DNA of 64,000 nt from Euborellia annulipes. Lineage: Eukaryota > Arthropoda > Insecta > Dermaptera > Anisolabididae. The stretch covers positions 186,001 to 250,000 of the forward strand of contig JAKCPI010003277.1 of NCBI GenBank assembly GCA_023213315.1, written 5' to 3'. Numbering within the stretch: position 1 is the stretch's first letter; every line of letters begins with the position of its first letter. Below the pieces are notes generated by a model. That model ran no database searches. It was not told the DNA's origin and worked only from the letters and a program-made list of their open reading frames with translations. Positions 19,924 to 30,848 of the stretch are shown piece by piece. The position numbers were made by a program, and so were the translations under genes.

Positions 19924-20226
19924 TATGAGGATGCGTTGCAAGGGCAGCCAAGGCGAAAAATAAAACAAAAATCTATTTTTTGTCGACGTTTCGAGTGCCG
20001 ATCGCACTCTTCATCAGGACAAAAATGATGTCAATTCGTCAGGTCGTTTGACATGGCAGTATAGCAACGTTTTAATTATTTTTACATTTACTTGAAGACT
20101 CTAGTATTTCGAGGTCGAATGAATGAATGAAACGTCGACAAAAAATAGATTTTTGTTTTATTTTTCGCCTTGGCTGCCCTTGCAACGCATCCTCATATCA
20201 TAATATCCAGCCATCAAGAAACAACT
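19924..20226 (-). mobile_element. Foldback with hammerhead-like core and 14-bp TSD (Penelope-like)
   Basis: Arms from about 19,924 and 20,135 are inverted (TGAGGATGCGTTGCAAGGGC; GGCAGCCAAGGCGAAAAATA). ATTTGGGGTTTTTA lies immediately left (19,910-19,923) and right (20,227-20,240), a 14-bp duplication typical of target-primed retroposition. The minus strand of the left arm carries CCTGATGAAGAGTGCGATCG followed by GCACTCGAAACGTCGAC: CTGATGA, a 6-bp GAGTGC/GCACTC stem, then GAAA. Penelope-like elements are known to carry such hammerhead motifs in their pLTRs. No reverse transcriptase remains. Confidence 0.65.
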
Positions 20227-20235
20227 ATTTGGGGT

Positions 20236-20944
20236 TTTTACTTTCTCTTACCTCTATAATAATCATTATTATTATTTAAATTCCTATCGGGATCTCCGTT
20301 TATTTACTCTAGGTGCTTTCTTGAACGAAGTCACACACCTCAAACCCAACCGGCCTCTGGCCGTAGCCATCTGGATTCATGTCAAAAATTCGATGTCGAG
20401 ATTTTGATGGATATACATGTTTTGAGGTCCCTTGGTTCCAAAAAAGTGGATTTCGCGACATGGTCTGTCTGTCTGTGTGTCTGTGAACAAAATATCTCAA
20501 GAACGAAAAGAGCTATGAGGTTGAAATTTTATATTTAAGTTGGATACTCCCCTGGGTCGTGACACGAAGCTTTTGATCAAAATTGGCCAAAGAGTCCTAG
20601 TACTTTACTGATGTAATTTTCTATTTTCTCAAAATTTGCTTTAACTATTTTAATTAAAATTCAAAAATCAATTATTTTTTAGATGCTGTTTAAAATGTAT
20701 ATTCTAATTTTGCTCTAAAAATTGTTTGAAGACCACTTTACTCTTGTACTTCATAGGACATGGTAACAAAATATAAATATTTTTCCATGTTTATAAATTT
20801 TATATCTTCTATCTAATTCTAATATATCGGCGGAAACTAAATATATCTCGACACAAAAAATCTGGTGTGACAAGCACAAAACACAACTTTCGATTACCGA
20901 AGAGAAAGTTGTGTGGTGTGCAACCAGCCACACCAAATTTTATA
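20236..20944 (+). repeat. RepA copy with a short F-repeat insertion
   Basis: Left end TTTTTACTTTCTCTTACCTC, right hairpin 20,855-20,938. A ~100-bp insert (20,272-20,372) matches 40,530-40,640 (TCCGTTTATTTACTC, CCAACCGGCCTCTGGCCGTA), i.e. the 3' end of the F retrocopy below. The ~350-bp RepA middle segment is absent. Confidence 0.8.
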
Positions 20945-20975
20945 GAAATATAAGGATTATTCAATTTACACATTT

Positions 20976-21056
20976 TTACTTTCTCTTACCCTATATATGA
21001 AATATATAGAGAGAAAGTATTGCGATCATGTCAAAAATTCGATGTCGAGATTTTTC
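20976..21056 (+). repeat. RepA left-end fragment
   Basis: TTTTTACTTTCTCTTACCC, the ATATATAG hairpin and AAATTCGATGTCGAGATTT only. Confidence 0.85.
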
Positions 21057-21656
21057 TCTTTCTATCAATTAATCGAAAACTATTTAAGATATCAATACTT
21101 CGTCTGCAAATATTTAAACTAGGCCTACGTGATATTTAAAACTGAATTCACGTATCAAAATGTCTTATGTTGAGAATAATTAAAATATATTTTTTTAATA
21201 AATAAAAATGGGAACTTTTTCTATTATTTCATTCGTTCTATTTTTATCGCCGGGGACAATAGGAGCAACGAGGGGAAATGGAGGGGAGGGAGGGAGTTGA
21301 CTCCTCTTCTGCTCGACCGACTTAATAATCTATAAAAAACATTATAGGCCTATTTCTCAAAATATTTTTTTGTTTTTGCTTAATCACTTTTACCATTAAA
21401 AGTGTTGGTGATAATCAGCTGTGGTGAGGGATCTTTTATATATTGTAAATAATTTATCTTAGACAAAAATTCTTTATTTAATGATAAAAAAAAAAAATTA
21501 CTTTCTCACAACTTTCAACAACAGCGTAACCTTGGATGGTGACCTCGAGGAATGAGCGTGTGGAACGTCCCCCAGTAGTCATCGGTACAATAATTATTAA
21601 AAATAATAAACAATTTAAACCCATATATGGCCTCAGTATCCGAGAAAGGGGTAATA
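21057..21656. other. Unannotated DNA
   Basis: No gene seen. A G-rich stretch (about 21,250-21,300) resembles MITE subterminal DNA but no ends were found. Confidence 0.4.
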
Positions 21657-21868
21657 AAAGAAAAAAATCTGGTGTGACTGGTCGCACAGCACACAACTTT
21701 CTCTTACCTTCGGTATTCGAACGTTGTGTTCTGAGCTTATCACACCAGATTTTTTGTGTGGGCATATATTAAGTTTCCGACAGTACCGTACATTATCATT
21801 CACACTCACACACACATTCTTTTCAGCAACTCAAGCCAAATAAGACACTGACGATAATCGTTGATTAA
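21657..21868 (-). repeat. RepA hairpin-end fragment plus SINE-A scrap
   Basis: The RepA terminal hairpin (AAATCTGGTGTGACTGGTCG ... CTTATCACACCAGATTTTTT) and the first ~45 bp of the family run to about 21,796. Then SINE-A tail sequence follows (CATTCACACTCACACACACA, CAGCAACTCAAGCC, GACGATAATCG) to 21,868. Confidence 0.75.
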
Positions 21869-22046
21869 TTAATATCTAATTAAGTGGTAAAATGATTATT
21901 TATTAATAAAAACCCGAAATAAAAAAAAAAAAATGATAAATGAAATTGAAGGTGTCCCATACAAAATTTGAATTTGCAAGGGCCACTAATAAATGCATGT
22001 CCTCTTTTTACGGTCTCTCGAAAGGACATTAGAGGCGCTATATACC

Positions 22047-22301
22047 CAAGGGCGGTCCCAGAGGGGGGGTCAGGGGGTCGTGACCCCCCCCCCAAATCTT
22101 TTTTTTTTTTAACACACTTTTTTCCCACTCACTCTCCCATTCACACAATCTTTTCGGCAACTTAGGCCATTTAAGACTTAAACGATACTCATATTTGATT
22201 AATATATATTTATTGGGGTCCAGGCCCATTTATTTATACTATAAAAAAAAAAAAAAAAACAGTGACCCCCCCCCCAAAATGTAAGGCTAGGACCGCCATT
22301 G
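22047..22301. mobile_element. hAT-like MITE (CAAGGGCGGTCC TIR) with 8-bp TSD and a SINE inside
   Basis: Ends CAAGGGCGGTCCCAGAGG and CTAGGACCGCCATTG. TATATACC occurs on both sides (22,039-22,046; 22,302-22,309). A truncated SINE-A (about 22,097-22,238; poly-T, CACAATCTTTTCGGCAACTT, GGGGTCCAGGCC) has entered the middle. Related in ends to the 3,693-3,955 element. Confidence 0.85.
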
Positions 22302-22439
22302 TATATACCCGGCTTTTTTTTAGCTTAATAGATCCAATCTCATTTGATAAAAATATTAAATTGTCAATAACTTATTTATTTATTTTTAATTAAAGTAAGG
22401 GATGATGCCTCTTCATTCATATATAGCGAATTTATTTCC

Positions 22440-22828
22440 ATGAGCCATAAGCTTATAGGGCTTGGGAGCCCTGCCGTCAGTGGCGCTGGTGTAGTGCACC
22501 GGCTGCGGCGACGGCGGCGGCAAAGGCAGCTCGACTCTCAGTCATTCAGTCGCAGGGAATAACTTGACGCGCATTCTTATATTCTTTGTTCTCTCCGTTC
22601 GCTGAGCATTGATTCCCTTAACTAGACTCACTCACTAAATTTACAATACTCGTGTCTTATTCCCTTATTTTTCTTGTGTTATGTGAAGTGTTTATTTATT
22701 GTGTGCTGGTGGTCTTTTTTAAAGTGGGTAAATTAATTAATTAATATACATCTTAACTGTCTGCTGATGGTGGCTTCGTGAATTCGCCGGATGGCCAACC
22801 GACTCAACACCATACACCAAGATCAGTG
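22440..22828 (+). promoter_or_regulatory. Candidate promoter and first exon (GC-richer island)
   Basis: A non-repetitive block, rich in GC and CpG against its surroundings (GGCTGCGGCGACGGCGGCGG, about 22,501-22,520). Two TCAGT initiator-like motifs (CTCAGTCATTCAGTCGC, about 22,537-22,553) follow. A sequence free of RepA/SINE/MITE matches ends in a good 5' splice site, ATCAGTG|GTAAGA (cut after 22,828). ATG at 22,791 opens 12 codons (MANRLNTIHQDQ) that reach the splice site in phase 2. A small upstream ORF (ATG at 22,767, 4 codons) precedes it. No protein family is recognised and no transcript evidence is available. Confidence 0.4.
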
Positions 22829-22839
22829 GTAAGAGAACA

Positions 22840-23570
22840 TTTTTTTTTTTTTAATTTGATTTATATATTCATACCGGCCGGTGAATATAATGCTCATCTC
22901 GACTTGCTCTTATATCTTTTCATTGTCAATCTCTCAAACTATTCAGTTTTCGAAAGAAGTTGCAAAAAACTCCTAAAATAATTTATCATAATATGACAAA
23001 AAATTATTTTTCAACATAAATTTTAGGTAACCAATACTTGGTTTAAATCGAACTTGTATTTATTATTAGTATTATAAAATTTTCCTTGGACTCTAAATTT
23101 GTATTTTTTTATAGCTTCTTTTATTTTATTTAATTGAAGCTTACTCGATTTATTTAGTTGAGGTGCTTTTATTAACAGTAACAATACAGTAATATTTGAA
23201 AAAATATTCTACATTGTTTTGACCACAAATTATGTGACCTTCAAGTATAATTTTTTGAAGCAAATTTGAAATAATGTTTACATTCTTTAGATTTAAGAAA
23301 GAGGTAAATTATTTTTCTGACAGACAAAACTTTCTGGAATATTTTTTACAAATAAATGGCATTAATTTGAAAACTTTTTACTTTTCTTACATAAATAACA
23401 AATACCAGTATAATAAACAAAATTTAATGTCAAAATTTCAACAGACATATTTGTCATATGTTTTGATGGTCTAAAAAATACATAGGGCAAACTGATCAGT
23501 CTCTGTGTTTGTGTGTTCGCTGAATAATTCAAAATTATAAACTTAATTTTGATATTTAAGCTAATGTAGG
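22840..23570. other. Unannotated AT-rich DNA (putative intron)
   Basis: No repeat family or gene recognised. The open frame at 23,274-23,474 is N/K/F/Y-rich, as expected from AT-rich DNA, and unsupported. Confidence 0.4.
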
Positions 23571-23775
23571 TACAGGGAGTGCTAAAGTCTATACGTTTTC
23601 ATCATGTGATTATTTCATTGTATTTATAAAAGAAAATGAAAATCTTTTTTGGAAATTTTCTAGGTTTGAACCATGAAAAGTTTCCATTAAAAAATATATA
23701 ATATTTTTTCAAAAACAATGAAATAATCACAAGTAGAAAACGCATGGGTGGGACTTAATATTGTCCCTCACTGTA
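23571..23775. mobile_element. Palindromic TA-type MITE E, copy 1
   Basis: Ends TACAGGGAGTGCTAAAG (diverged) and CTTAATATTGTCCCTCACTGTA. The halves are inverted repeats (GTGATTATTTCATTG / CAATGAAATAATCAC). About 200 bp. Same family as 24,026 and 52,255. Confidence 0.8.
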
Positions 23776-24025
23776 TATATTTATTTAATTGTAAACAAAT
23801 GTTACCGTACTAGTCGCAACGTGAATGACAGGTATTTGACCATATATCACATCTGTTATGTGTGGAACAACATCGGTTAAGCTGTTTTTTATTTATTATT
23901 ATAATTTTTTTTTACTTTAACTTTTCGCCTCGGGCATCTAGGGCTACTATTTCTGATAACAACATGAAATTGCGTTACATTTCATCTTTCTTTGAAATTT
24001 CGGATTCTAGTACTCTACTGATGTA

Positions 24026-24233
24026 CAATGAGGGACAATATTAAGTCCCACCCATACGTTTTCTACTTGTGATTATTTTATTGTTTTTATAAAAGAAAAT
24101 GAAAATCTTTATTGGAAATTTTCTAGATTTGAACCATGAAAGTTTCCATTAAAAATATATATAATATTTTTTTAAACAACAATGAAATAATCACAAATAG
24201 AAAACCCAAGGGACTTAATATTGTCCCTCACTG
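24026..24233. mobile_element. Palindromic TA-type MITE E, copy 2, inside a RepA fragment
   Basis: CAATGAGGGACAATATTAAG ... CTTAATATTGTCCCTCACTG, flanked by TA (24,024-24,025; 24,234-24,235). The outer DNA is RepA (TCTAGTACTCTACTGATGTA | CTTTTTTAG), and intact RepA reads CTGATGTACTTTTTCAG. The empty site therefore has one TA and the filled site two. TA duplication and a CAGTGAGGGACAA terminus fit Tc1/mariner-derived MITEs. Confidence 0.85.
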
Positions 24234-24417
24234 TACTTTTTTAGTTTTTTTTTTAATTTTTGGACTCAAAAGGATTTTTTTTGCCAGCATCTAAATCTAA
24301 TATAATTTTAATTTTTATAACTATATATGAGACGGCAAATTTATTTATTATACCAATTGAATTCCATTTGATTTAAATAAATTTTGCTGTCTCTTCCCCT
24401 TTCACCCCTATGGCCGG

Positions 24418-24706
24418 CAGGTTAAAGATAGTGACAAATGTCAATATTGATAATCTCAAAGCCCAAGAGGTGTGGGTTCGATCCCAGGCAATTCGATTAA
24501 TATTTATTTAATCAATTGGGTCAGTTATTTTGGGGCTGGATCACATGTATTAATTATTCGCAAGTTATCATTTAAAGTCTATATGGCCTCATATGCCCCA
24601 AGATTTAAAAAAAATAAATAAATTTTGATCCAACCCCCTGGGATCCAAACCCATTGGCTTTAAATGATATTACTATTGACATTGTCACTATCTCCAACTT
24701 TTCGAC
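24418..24706. repeat. Inverted pair of tRNA-like SINE copies
   Basis: The left copy (+) has GGTTAAAGATAGTGACAAAT, B-box GGTTCGATCCC (about 24,475) and the tail motif TATGGCCTCATATGCCCCAA before an A-rich end. The right copy (-) repeats the head inverted (GACATTGTCACTATCTCCAAC, GGGATCCAAACCC). They meet at the A-rich tail near 24,620. Confidence 0.6.
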
Positions 24707-25439
24707 CACATGGGTCGAGGGTGGGGCAACCCCAAAAGAATCCGCCTCTCCTTTTACTATTTTAGCCCCCAACCTGTGCCTATTGGTATTGTCAAATTAT
24801 TAAAGAATATCCCCTTCCTCTTATCCTTCCTAGATTTTCCTTAACCACCGTCTTGACTTTTAGTTTTACCTGTAAACAGATTTTAGATGAAAATTAAAAA
24901 ATAATTCACGAATATTTTATTAACCTAAGTAAAATTAAATGAATAGGCCTAAAGATAAATTAAATGACAATTTTTACTTTTTATATATTCAACTTGTTAG
25001 AATTTTAAATTATTTTTTATATGCAAAACACTAATTAATTTAATGACTTGCTAAAAACATTTTTCCTTTCATTATATTTTATTGTCTTATAAATGAAATC
25101 AATCACGATACGATTACGTGTCCGATGGCCTAGTGCTCCAGGCTCATCTACAATAGTAAATTTACCATGGGGACGTTTGGCCTACCAACAAAAAAACATA
25201 CAAATTTTTTAAATATATCTATGAATAGATAAGTCCGAATTAAAGTATGAATTGAATCTTATTTAAATATATAGACTGAATACTATTTAACTATAATTAA
25301 TCTTAGGGTGTTAGAGCAAACACTGTCCCCCTCCTGATTTAATAAGCGGCTGACAATTGGGATATTTTTCGTTTAAGATTTCTTATTTCATTCCTCTCTG
25401 TGGAAAAATGAATGCCACCTGCATATATAGGTAAAAGGG
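24707..25439. other. Unannotated DNA
   Basis: No gene recognised. GATGGCCTAGTGCTCCAGGC (about 25,124) followed by a CCAACAAAAAAACATAC tail resembles a decayed SINE like the two that follow. Confidence 0.4.
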
Positions 25440-25560
25440 AGTATTTGTTGGTGTTGGTCGAGGGTCCAGGTGCTAAGGGTAGCAGAGAGGAGATCGTGGG
25501 TTCAATTCCTGGAGGTCATGGGATGTTTAGTCCACAAAAAAAAAACATACTCACAAATTG
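25440..25560 (+). repeat. tRNA-like SINE, family D-like, copy 1
   Basis: GTCCAGGTGCTAAGGGTAGC, B-box GGGTTCAATTCC (about 25,499-25,510) and a tail CCACAAAAAAAAAACATACTCACAAA. The tail wording is shared with 25,960-26,110. Confidence 0.55.
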
Positions 25561-25959
25561 TTAAAAATGATAAATTAATGACAAATAACACTTGTTCTGA
25601 TTCAGGCTTTTGATTTGGATTATTAATAATCCAGGAGATGGTGCTACTGGTTCTTAGTAGACAAACTTACTAGCTTTTTGGAAGAATAAATACCCCCTTC
25701 TTTTAGGTCATTGCGGTTTTTATTAAAATTGTTTTTGTCTAGTTATTTTAATTAAATAGCATGATCTTTAATAAGAGGAAGTTTGTCCTCCAGAAGATGT
25801 AGGGTTACAGTTCATTAAATTAGATCTAAAAATATTCCATTATTCATTTCTACTTCACTCTATTTCATATTTGATATTCATTAATTTTCTAAATAAAAAA
25901 ATTAAATAATAAAGTTAAAAATATTTTTCTTTTTATAAATATTTTATGAATATATTTAT
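25561..25959. other. Unannotated AT-rich DNA
   Basis: No recognisable feature seen. Confidence 0.4.
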
Positions 25960-26110
25960 TTTACTGATGGACCCTGATCCGCGGAAGCTTGCACTAAGTC
26001 AGCGGGACTTCATCTTGCTGGAGATCACGGGTTCGACTCCAGACCAGGAGTCCATTTATATTCATCAACAAAATAAATATACTCACAAAAAAATGAAAAA
26101 AAAAGTTTGT
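25960..26110 (+). repeat. tRNA-like SINE, family D-like, copy 2
   Basis: GGACTTCATCTTGCTGGAGA, B-box GGGTTCGACTCC (about 26,029-26,040) and the tail AATAAATATACTCACAAAAAA. The open frames across it on both strands are incidental. Confidence 0.55.
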
Positions 26111-26785
26111 AAAGGAAACAAACACAGTTGAGCTTAATTTGTCATGCTTAAATACTGTATCTATATTTATTTTCTTGGAAATTTTAATTTTTATCATTAC
26201 ATTCTATGTAGAACAAAAAAAAAAAGCTATTAAATGTATTTATTATTAAAAAATTATTTTGCCCCTATATCACCTTATCTTAGGTAATTAAAATCATTTA
26301 TCATTACGTGTCAAGAAATAACATACAAATTCTACCTAGACTAAAAAAGGTGTCGACTTATTACATTTCTTTCCTTTATTTTATAATTTTTTTAACGCTC
26401 TGAATGGTTTTAGCTTAAGTTAATGTAATCGTATCAAATTTTCCGCTTTGCACATTCTATGGCAACTTCTCTCTTCATAAAGAAGATTTATAATTTCACT
26501 GTAATAAATTCAAAAAACAAAAAACTTGAAATGAGTGAGCTGAATAATTTGCGCAAGGGAATTAAACATCTAAGAATAAGATGAATCAGAAATGTGATGG
26601 GAATATGAGGAGCGAATGATGAAGAATAATGAAGGGGGAGGGGGGATTCTTCAAAATATACCAATACAAGTAAAAAACTTCTTTCCTTTTTAAAGCCACC
26701 TTCACTGCCGTACTTGTATCTATATTACTGACAGTAACAATTAGGTCTATCTATTATCTATCTATCTTAATATCAATACTATTTA
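26111..26785. other. Unannotated AT-rich DNA
   Basis: No gene seen. TATCTTAG|GTAATT near 26,283 is a weak splice-like sequence. Confidence 0.35.
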
Positions 26786-26990
26786 TAAAGCGCTAGCCAC
26801 TGACTTCCTGTGTGTAGTGTGTATGTGCCTGTCAGGGCGCTGATTGGCCAGAGTTAAAGGAAGTTGAGTCAGAGAGGGGAATTTAAAAATTTCTAAACAG
26901 CGAGCAAGAATAAATTTGATGCATTTGCTCGCTGAAGGCAAAAAGGGGATCCAGGGGGCATAACCCCCTGGCAAATGGTAAAGCCCGCCT
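26786..26990. repeat. Unknown GC-richer element with internal inverted repeat
   Basis: Carries a CTGATTGGCC (CCAAT-box-like) motif (about 26,840), TGAGTCAG (AP-1-like, about 26,865), a 10-bp inverted repeat CAGCGAGCAA...TTGCTCGCTG (about 26,899-26,936) and a CCAGGGGGCATAACCCCCTGG palindrome (about 26,951-26,971). It ends AAAGCCCGCCTA, resembling 61,984-62,000. Could be a MITE or a regulatory block. Confidence 0.4.
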
Positions 26991-27608
26991 AACTTGTAAA
27001 TATATAAAATAATAATTTTGTCTTTAATTATGTTTCAGATAACACACAAACCCATTTAAACACAATCCAAAACTATTTACTATTACTAAACTAGTTATTA
27101 AATCGATGATTTTATAGTATTTATCGAATTCTCAATTGTTGTTGGACCACCCATACCAAATTTTTTACAAAAATTTCTTATATATCTAGACATCTATTTT
27201 TTATCTCTATAAAATGGATTCAATATTTACACTTCTCAATACTCATTCATTGATGTTTACAGTTTTTTTTTTTTTAACGAAAAAAAGGTCAAAATAATTT
27301 TTCAAGAATTCTTGTGAAATGCCTCTTTAAGTAATACTGTATATATTTTTATTATATCAAATGTTTTCTATGCTACGACCAAATTTTAAAACAGCAAAAT
27401 TGATAAGATATATACGAGTGACTTCATTCTATTCTAACCTTGAACTTAAATTATAACATTTCATGTGTAGTGGGTGAATAATAATATAATATTTCATTAG
27501 AAAGTTATAGATATAATTTTCATTTGGATAATTAATTTTTCTTTTCCTTTAAGCTCTTATTTAAGAATGGTTTAGAGGAAAAGGTGGGAGGGGCAGGGGG
27601 GAGTTAGT
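26991..27608. other. Unannotated AT-rich DNA
   Basis: No recognisable feature seen. Confidence 0.4.
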
Positions 27609-27823
27609 AAAAAAAACACTCACATTTTTTTCCCATTCACACTCAGACTCACACACATATGCACACAGTCTTTTCGGCAACTTAGACCATATAAGCCTTT
27701 ACGATAATCGTTATTTTTATAATATACAGTATATATTTGGGGTCCAGGCATTCTTAGCCATTGGACTTTTTGAGTTTCATTGATACCCATTGATGATAGC
27801 CATTTGCTATCCAAATGGCTTAA
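27609..27823 (-). repeat. SINE-A, 3' part (left half of a split SINE)
   Basis: Plus-strand reading: CCCATTCACACTCAGACTCA, CAGTCTTTTCGGCAACTTAG, GATAATCGTTATT, TTTGGGGTCCAGGCATTC, then CCAAATGGCTTAA, where SINE homology stops. The missing tRNA-like half resumes at 31,633 after the LINE. A G-rich word resembling the right-hand flank (GGGGGGAGTTA / GGGGGGAGAGTTA) suggests an imperfect SINE TSD. Confidence 0.8.
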
Positions 27824-27825
27824 GT

Positions 27826-28674
27826 AATTACAAAGTAAATTTTATTTGTACACAGTGCACTGCTATAAATGATCAATGTGGTGGACCTGATAATGGCGAG
27901 CCCACCAATGAGAAAGAAGCAGTAAATCATTCTAAGGATGAATATTTATATGAAGTTTATAAAATAGTTAAATCTATGTCAATAGAGCTCAAAATTCTTA
28001 GAAGTGAGAATCAGGAAATAAAGCTGGAACTGAATCATTTGAGAGGAAAACTTGAGAGTGGTTTAGGTCCTGTTTCTACTGGGATTAGTGGGGCCTCTAA
28101 GGCCAATTTCTCGAAAGCCTTGAAAAGAAAAAAATTTTAAAATGCCTGTTTCTGATGATTCACCTACTGAGGAAGATCATGGTGTTTTACCTATTCCCTC
28201 TACATCGAAACAGAATGAGCTACAATCATCTGACACTGTTAATGAAGATATTAATAGTGAAATATTTGTGAGCGTTAATAATGATATTAACGACGATCCC
28301 TTGGAAGAGGGTTTTACTCTTGTTACTCACAAGAAAAGAAGACCTTATATCCCCCTCTTCAGGGATGCAAAAAATCAAATGCTCTCAGGGCGGCGAAAAG
28401 AGATTCCCCAAAGAAGGAACTTTTCATTACGAGGCTGAATCCGGAGACCACTTCTGATGATATTGAAAATTTCATATTAAAAGATCTAAAACTTACATAT
28501 GCAAAGAGTACTAAACTTAAAACTAAGCATGACTCGTATTCTTCCTTTCATGTTTTTATTGAAGCCAGTGAATATAAATTGGTGAATCACGAGGATGTTT
28601 GGCCGGAGGGTATTATGGTTAAGCCTTATTTTGGAAAATTACATAGTACTATTCCAAAAAACCCAAAAAACTAA
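27826..28674 (+). pseudogene. LINE ORF1 (nucleic-acid-binding protein), broken
   Basis: Three open segments in two frames: to a stop at 28,138-28,140; 28,142 to a frame change near 28,350; then on to a stop at 28,672-28,674. The first begins inside a Cys motif (FICTQC, likely the end of a PHD-like zinc finger) and has a coiled-coil-like stretch (IELKILRSENQEIKLELNHL). The last holds the block FITRLNPETTSDDIENFILK and ends with a WPEGIMVKPYF motif, as in ORF1 proteins of jockey/CR1-type LINEs. Two one-base-class shifts (A-rich tract near 28,130 and near 28,350) break it. Role: RNA binding and chaperone of the retroposition particle. Confidence 0.75.
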
Positions 28675-30848
28675 CAAATCGGATTGACATCTATTACCAA
28701 AATGTTCGTGGGCTGAGAACTAAGTGTGAGGATTTTTTGCTTCGTTGCTCCGAGGAAGCTCCTGCCATCGTTTGCCTTACTGAGACCTGGCTAAATCAAG
28801 ATTTTCAAAATCCTGAACTTTTCCCCTATCAATACATTGTATTTAGGAAAGATCGCGATTATCACCTCACTCAGATGCATAGAGGAGGAGGTGTATTGGT
28901 GGCAGTTAATTCTCACAAATTAAATTACTTTAGTGAAAGAGTTCATGAATTGGAATGCGAAAATTCGGTTTGGATAAAGTTAAAGAATATGAAGAGTTCG
29001 CCTATATACATTTCTACAGTATATTTCCGCCCAAATTCATCCTTGGAGGAATATGACAAATATTTTAATAATTATGAAAAATATGATTTTGAAGAGAATT
29101 CTAAAATTATTGTTAATGGTGATTTTAATCTTGAGGTCTATGGAAGCTTGGAAAATATGTCACTCAATCAAATTTGCTTAAATTTAAAACAATTTATTGA
29201 ATATAATGGCCTTTTATCAAAAAATAAAATATTAAATAAAAATGGTAAAACTTTGGATCTGGTTGTCACAAATTGCGTTAATTTGGAGGTAAATGATGCT
29301 CACTCTCATCTTACACGGGTTGATCTTTATCACCCTCCTCTTAATATCTCCTTAGAAGCCCTAAATCCACCGTCTTATAGTAAAAAATCTCAAAACTCTA
29401 TTTTTGAAAGTTTCGATTTCAAGAAAGGTAATTATAATTTATTATACTCAATTCTTTCTCAAACTGATTGGTCAGATGTGTATAGTGAATTGGATCTTAA
29501 CAAATCTGTTCAATTGTTTTATATGAAATTAAATTTTGCCCTTAAAACCAGTATTCCTGTTAAAACTTTTTTGGAATCTTCATACCCCCCATGGTATAAT
29601 TCTAAACTAATTAGAAAAATTAAATTAAAAGAAAAATACCATGGAAAATTTAAGAGGAGAGGTTTGATTAAACATCATCGACTCTTTGTAAGATTAAGGA
29701 GTGAAATTAATAAAGAAAATAAGCTTTTGTATAAAAGTTATTTGTTAAAAATTGAAAGTAATATAAATGCTAATCCTAAATATTTTTGGAATTTTATTAA
29801 TAACAGAAAAACTAGCAAAAATGAATCGAATGATTTTGTTATAAATGATAACATTACTTCTAACTCTAAAACAATTTGTGATGCCTTTTCTGAGTTTTTT
29901 GCCTCTGTTTATAAAAATAAAAATTGTATTATTGATGATGTAGAGACTCAAACACAGATTGTCTGTAATGAAGTTTTGAATATTGGTGAGATTTCGTTGG
30001 ATGATATCAAAACTGCTATTGATAACCTAAAGCCAAAAAAGTGTCTTGGCCCGGATGGCATCCCTGCATATATTGTTAAGGGTTGTTCTAATATTCTTAT
30101 TGAACCATTATATTATCTTTTTAATCTTTCCCTTAAGTTAAAACAATTTCCGGATTATTGGAAATTAACAAATATAATTCCTGTGTTTAAAAAGGGTGAT
30201 AGGAGGCTTGTCTCAAACTATAGACCCATAGCTATACTGTCCCCTTTTGCAAAAATATTTGAGAGCATATTGTATAAAGACATTATGCATTATGTTTTGA
30301 AATATATATCAATTCACCAGCATGGCTTTATTCCTAGACGCTCTGTGTTAACTAATTTGTGTACTTTTACTGAATTTATATCTACATCTTTAGACCATAA
30401 ACTTCAAATAGATTCTATATATTTAGACTTTTCAAAGGCATTTGATACCGTCAACCATCATATTTTAATCTCTAAACTTAAGCATTATGGTATTTCTAAC
30501 CCCCTATGTGAATTGTTATTTTCTTATTTAAATAATAGAAAACAAATTGTAAAATACAAAAATCACATCTCATCTGAATATATAGCATATTCAGGTGTCC
30601 CTCAGGGGTCTAATTTGGGACCACTTTTATTTATTATATTTATAAATGATATTGTAGATATAGTGAAGAATTCTAATTGTTTGTTATATGCGGATGACCT
30701 CAAAATATATTCAAATATTAAAGAAATTAATGATTGTATGAATTTACAGCGATCTCTAGACGATATATATGAGTGGTGTATACGAAATGATATGTCGATT
30801 AATACAGAAAAATGTCAAGTTATTACCTTTTCAAAAAAAAAAAAATAA
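28674..30848 (+). CDS. LINE ORF2: AP-endonuclease and reverse transcriptase (N-terminal 720 aa)
   Basis: Opens just after the ORF1 stop. The frame is stop-free from 28,647 and has no early ATG, so initiation may be by reinitiation or at a lost ATG. APE-type endonuclease motifs: YQNVRGLR (28,692 on), LTETWLN (catalytic Glu, about 28,776), NGDFNL (about 29,115) and the late D.YHPP motif (about 29,320). Reverse transcriptase: KGDRRLVSNYRPIAILS (about 30,195), LDFSKAFD (motif A Asp, about 30,423), SGVPQGSNLGP (about 30,591) and YADD (about 30,687). The frame ends after a 13-A run (30,833-30,845) that shifts the downstream part. The element nicks target DNA and primes cDNA synthesis there. Confidence 0.92.
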   Translation, partial: TNRIDIYYQNVRGLRTKCEDFLLRCSEEAPAIVCLTETWLNQDFQNPELFPYQYIVFRKDRDYHLTQMHRGGGVLVAVNSHKLNYFSERVHELECENSVWIKLKNMKSSPIYISTVYFRPNSSLEEYDKYFNNYEKYDFEENSKIIVNGDFNLEVYGSLENMSLNQICLNLKQFIEYNGLLSKNKILNKNGKTLDLVVTNCVNLEVNDAHSHLTRVDLYHPPLNISLEALNPPSYSKKSQNSIFESFDFKKGNYNLLYSILSQTDWSDVYSELDLNKSVQLFYMKLNFALKTSIPVKTFLESSYPPWYNSKLIRKIKLKEKYHGKFKRRGLIKHHRLFVRLRSEINKENKLLYKSYLLKIESNINANPKYFWNFINNRKTSKNESNDFVINDNITSNSKTICDAFSEFFASVYKNKNCIIDDVETQTQIVCNEVLNIGEISLDDIKTAIDNLKPKKCLGPDGIPAYIVKGCSNILIEPLYYLFNLSLKLKQFPDYWKLTNIIPVFKKGDRRLVSNYRPIAILSPFAKIFESILYKDIMHYVLKYISIHQHGFIPRRSVLTNLCTFTEFISTSLDHKLQIDSIYLDFSKAFDTVNHHILISKLKHYGISNPLCELLFSYLNNRKQIVKYKNHISSEYIAYSGVPQGSNLGPLLFIIFINDIVDIVKNSNCLLYADDLKIYSNIKEINDCMNLQRSLDDIYEWCIRNDMSINTEKCQVITFSKKKK

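Noticed and set aside
29745..29951. Minus-strand frame within the LINE
   Set aside because: Shadow of the reverse transcriptase gene.
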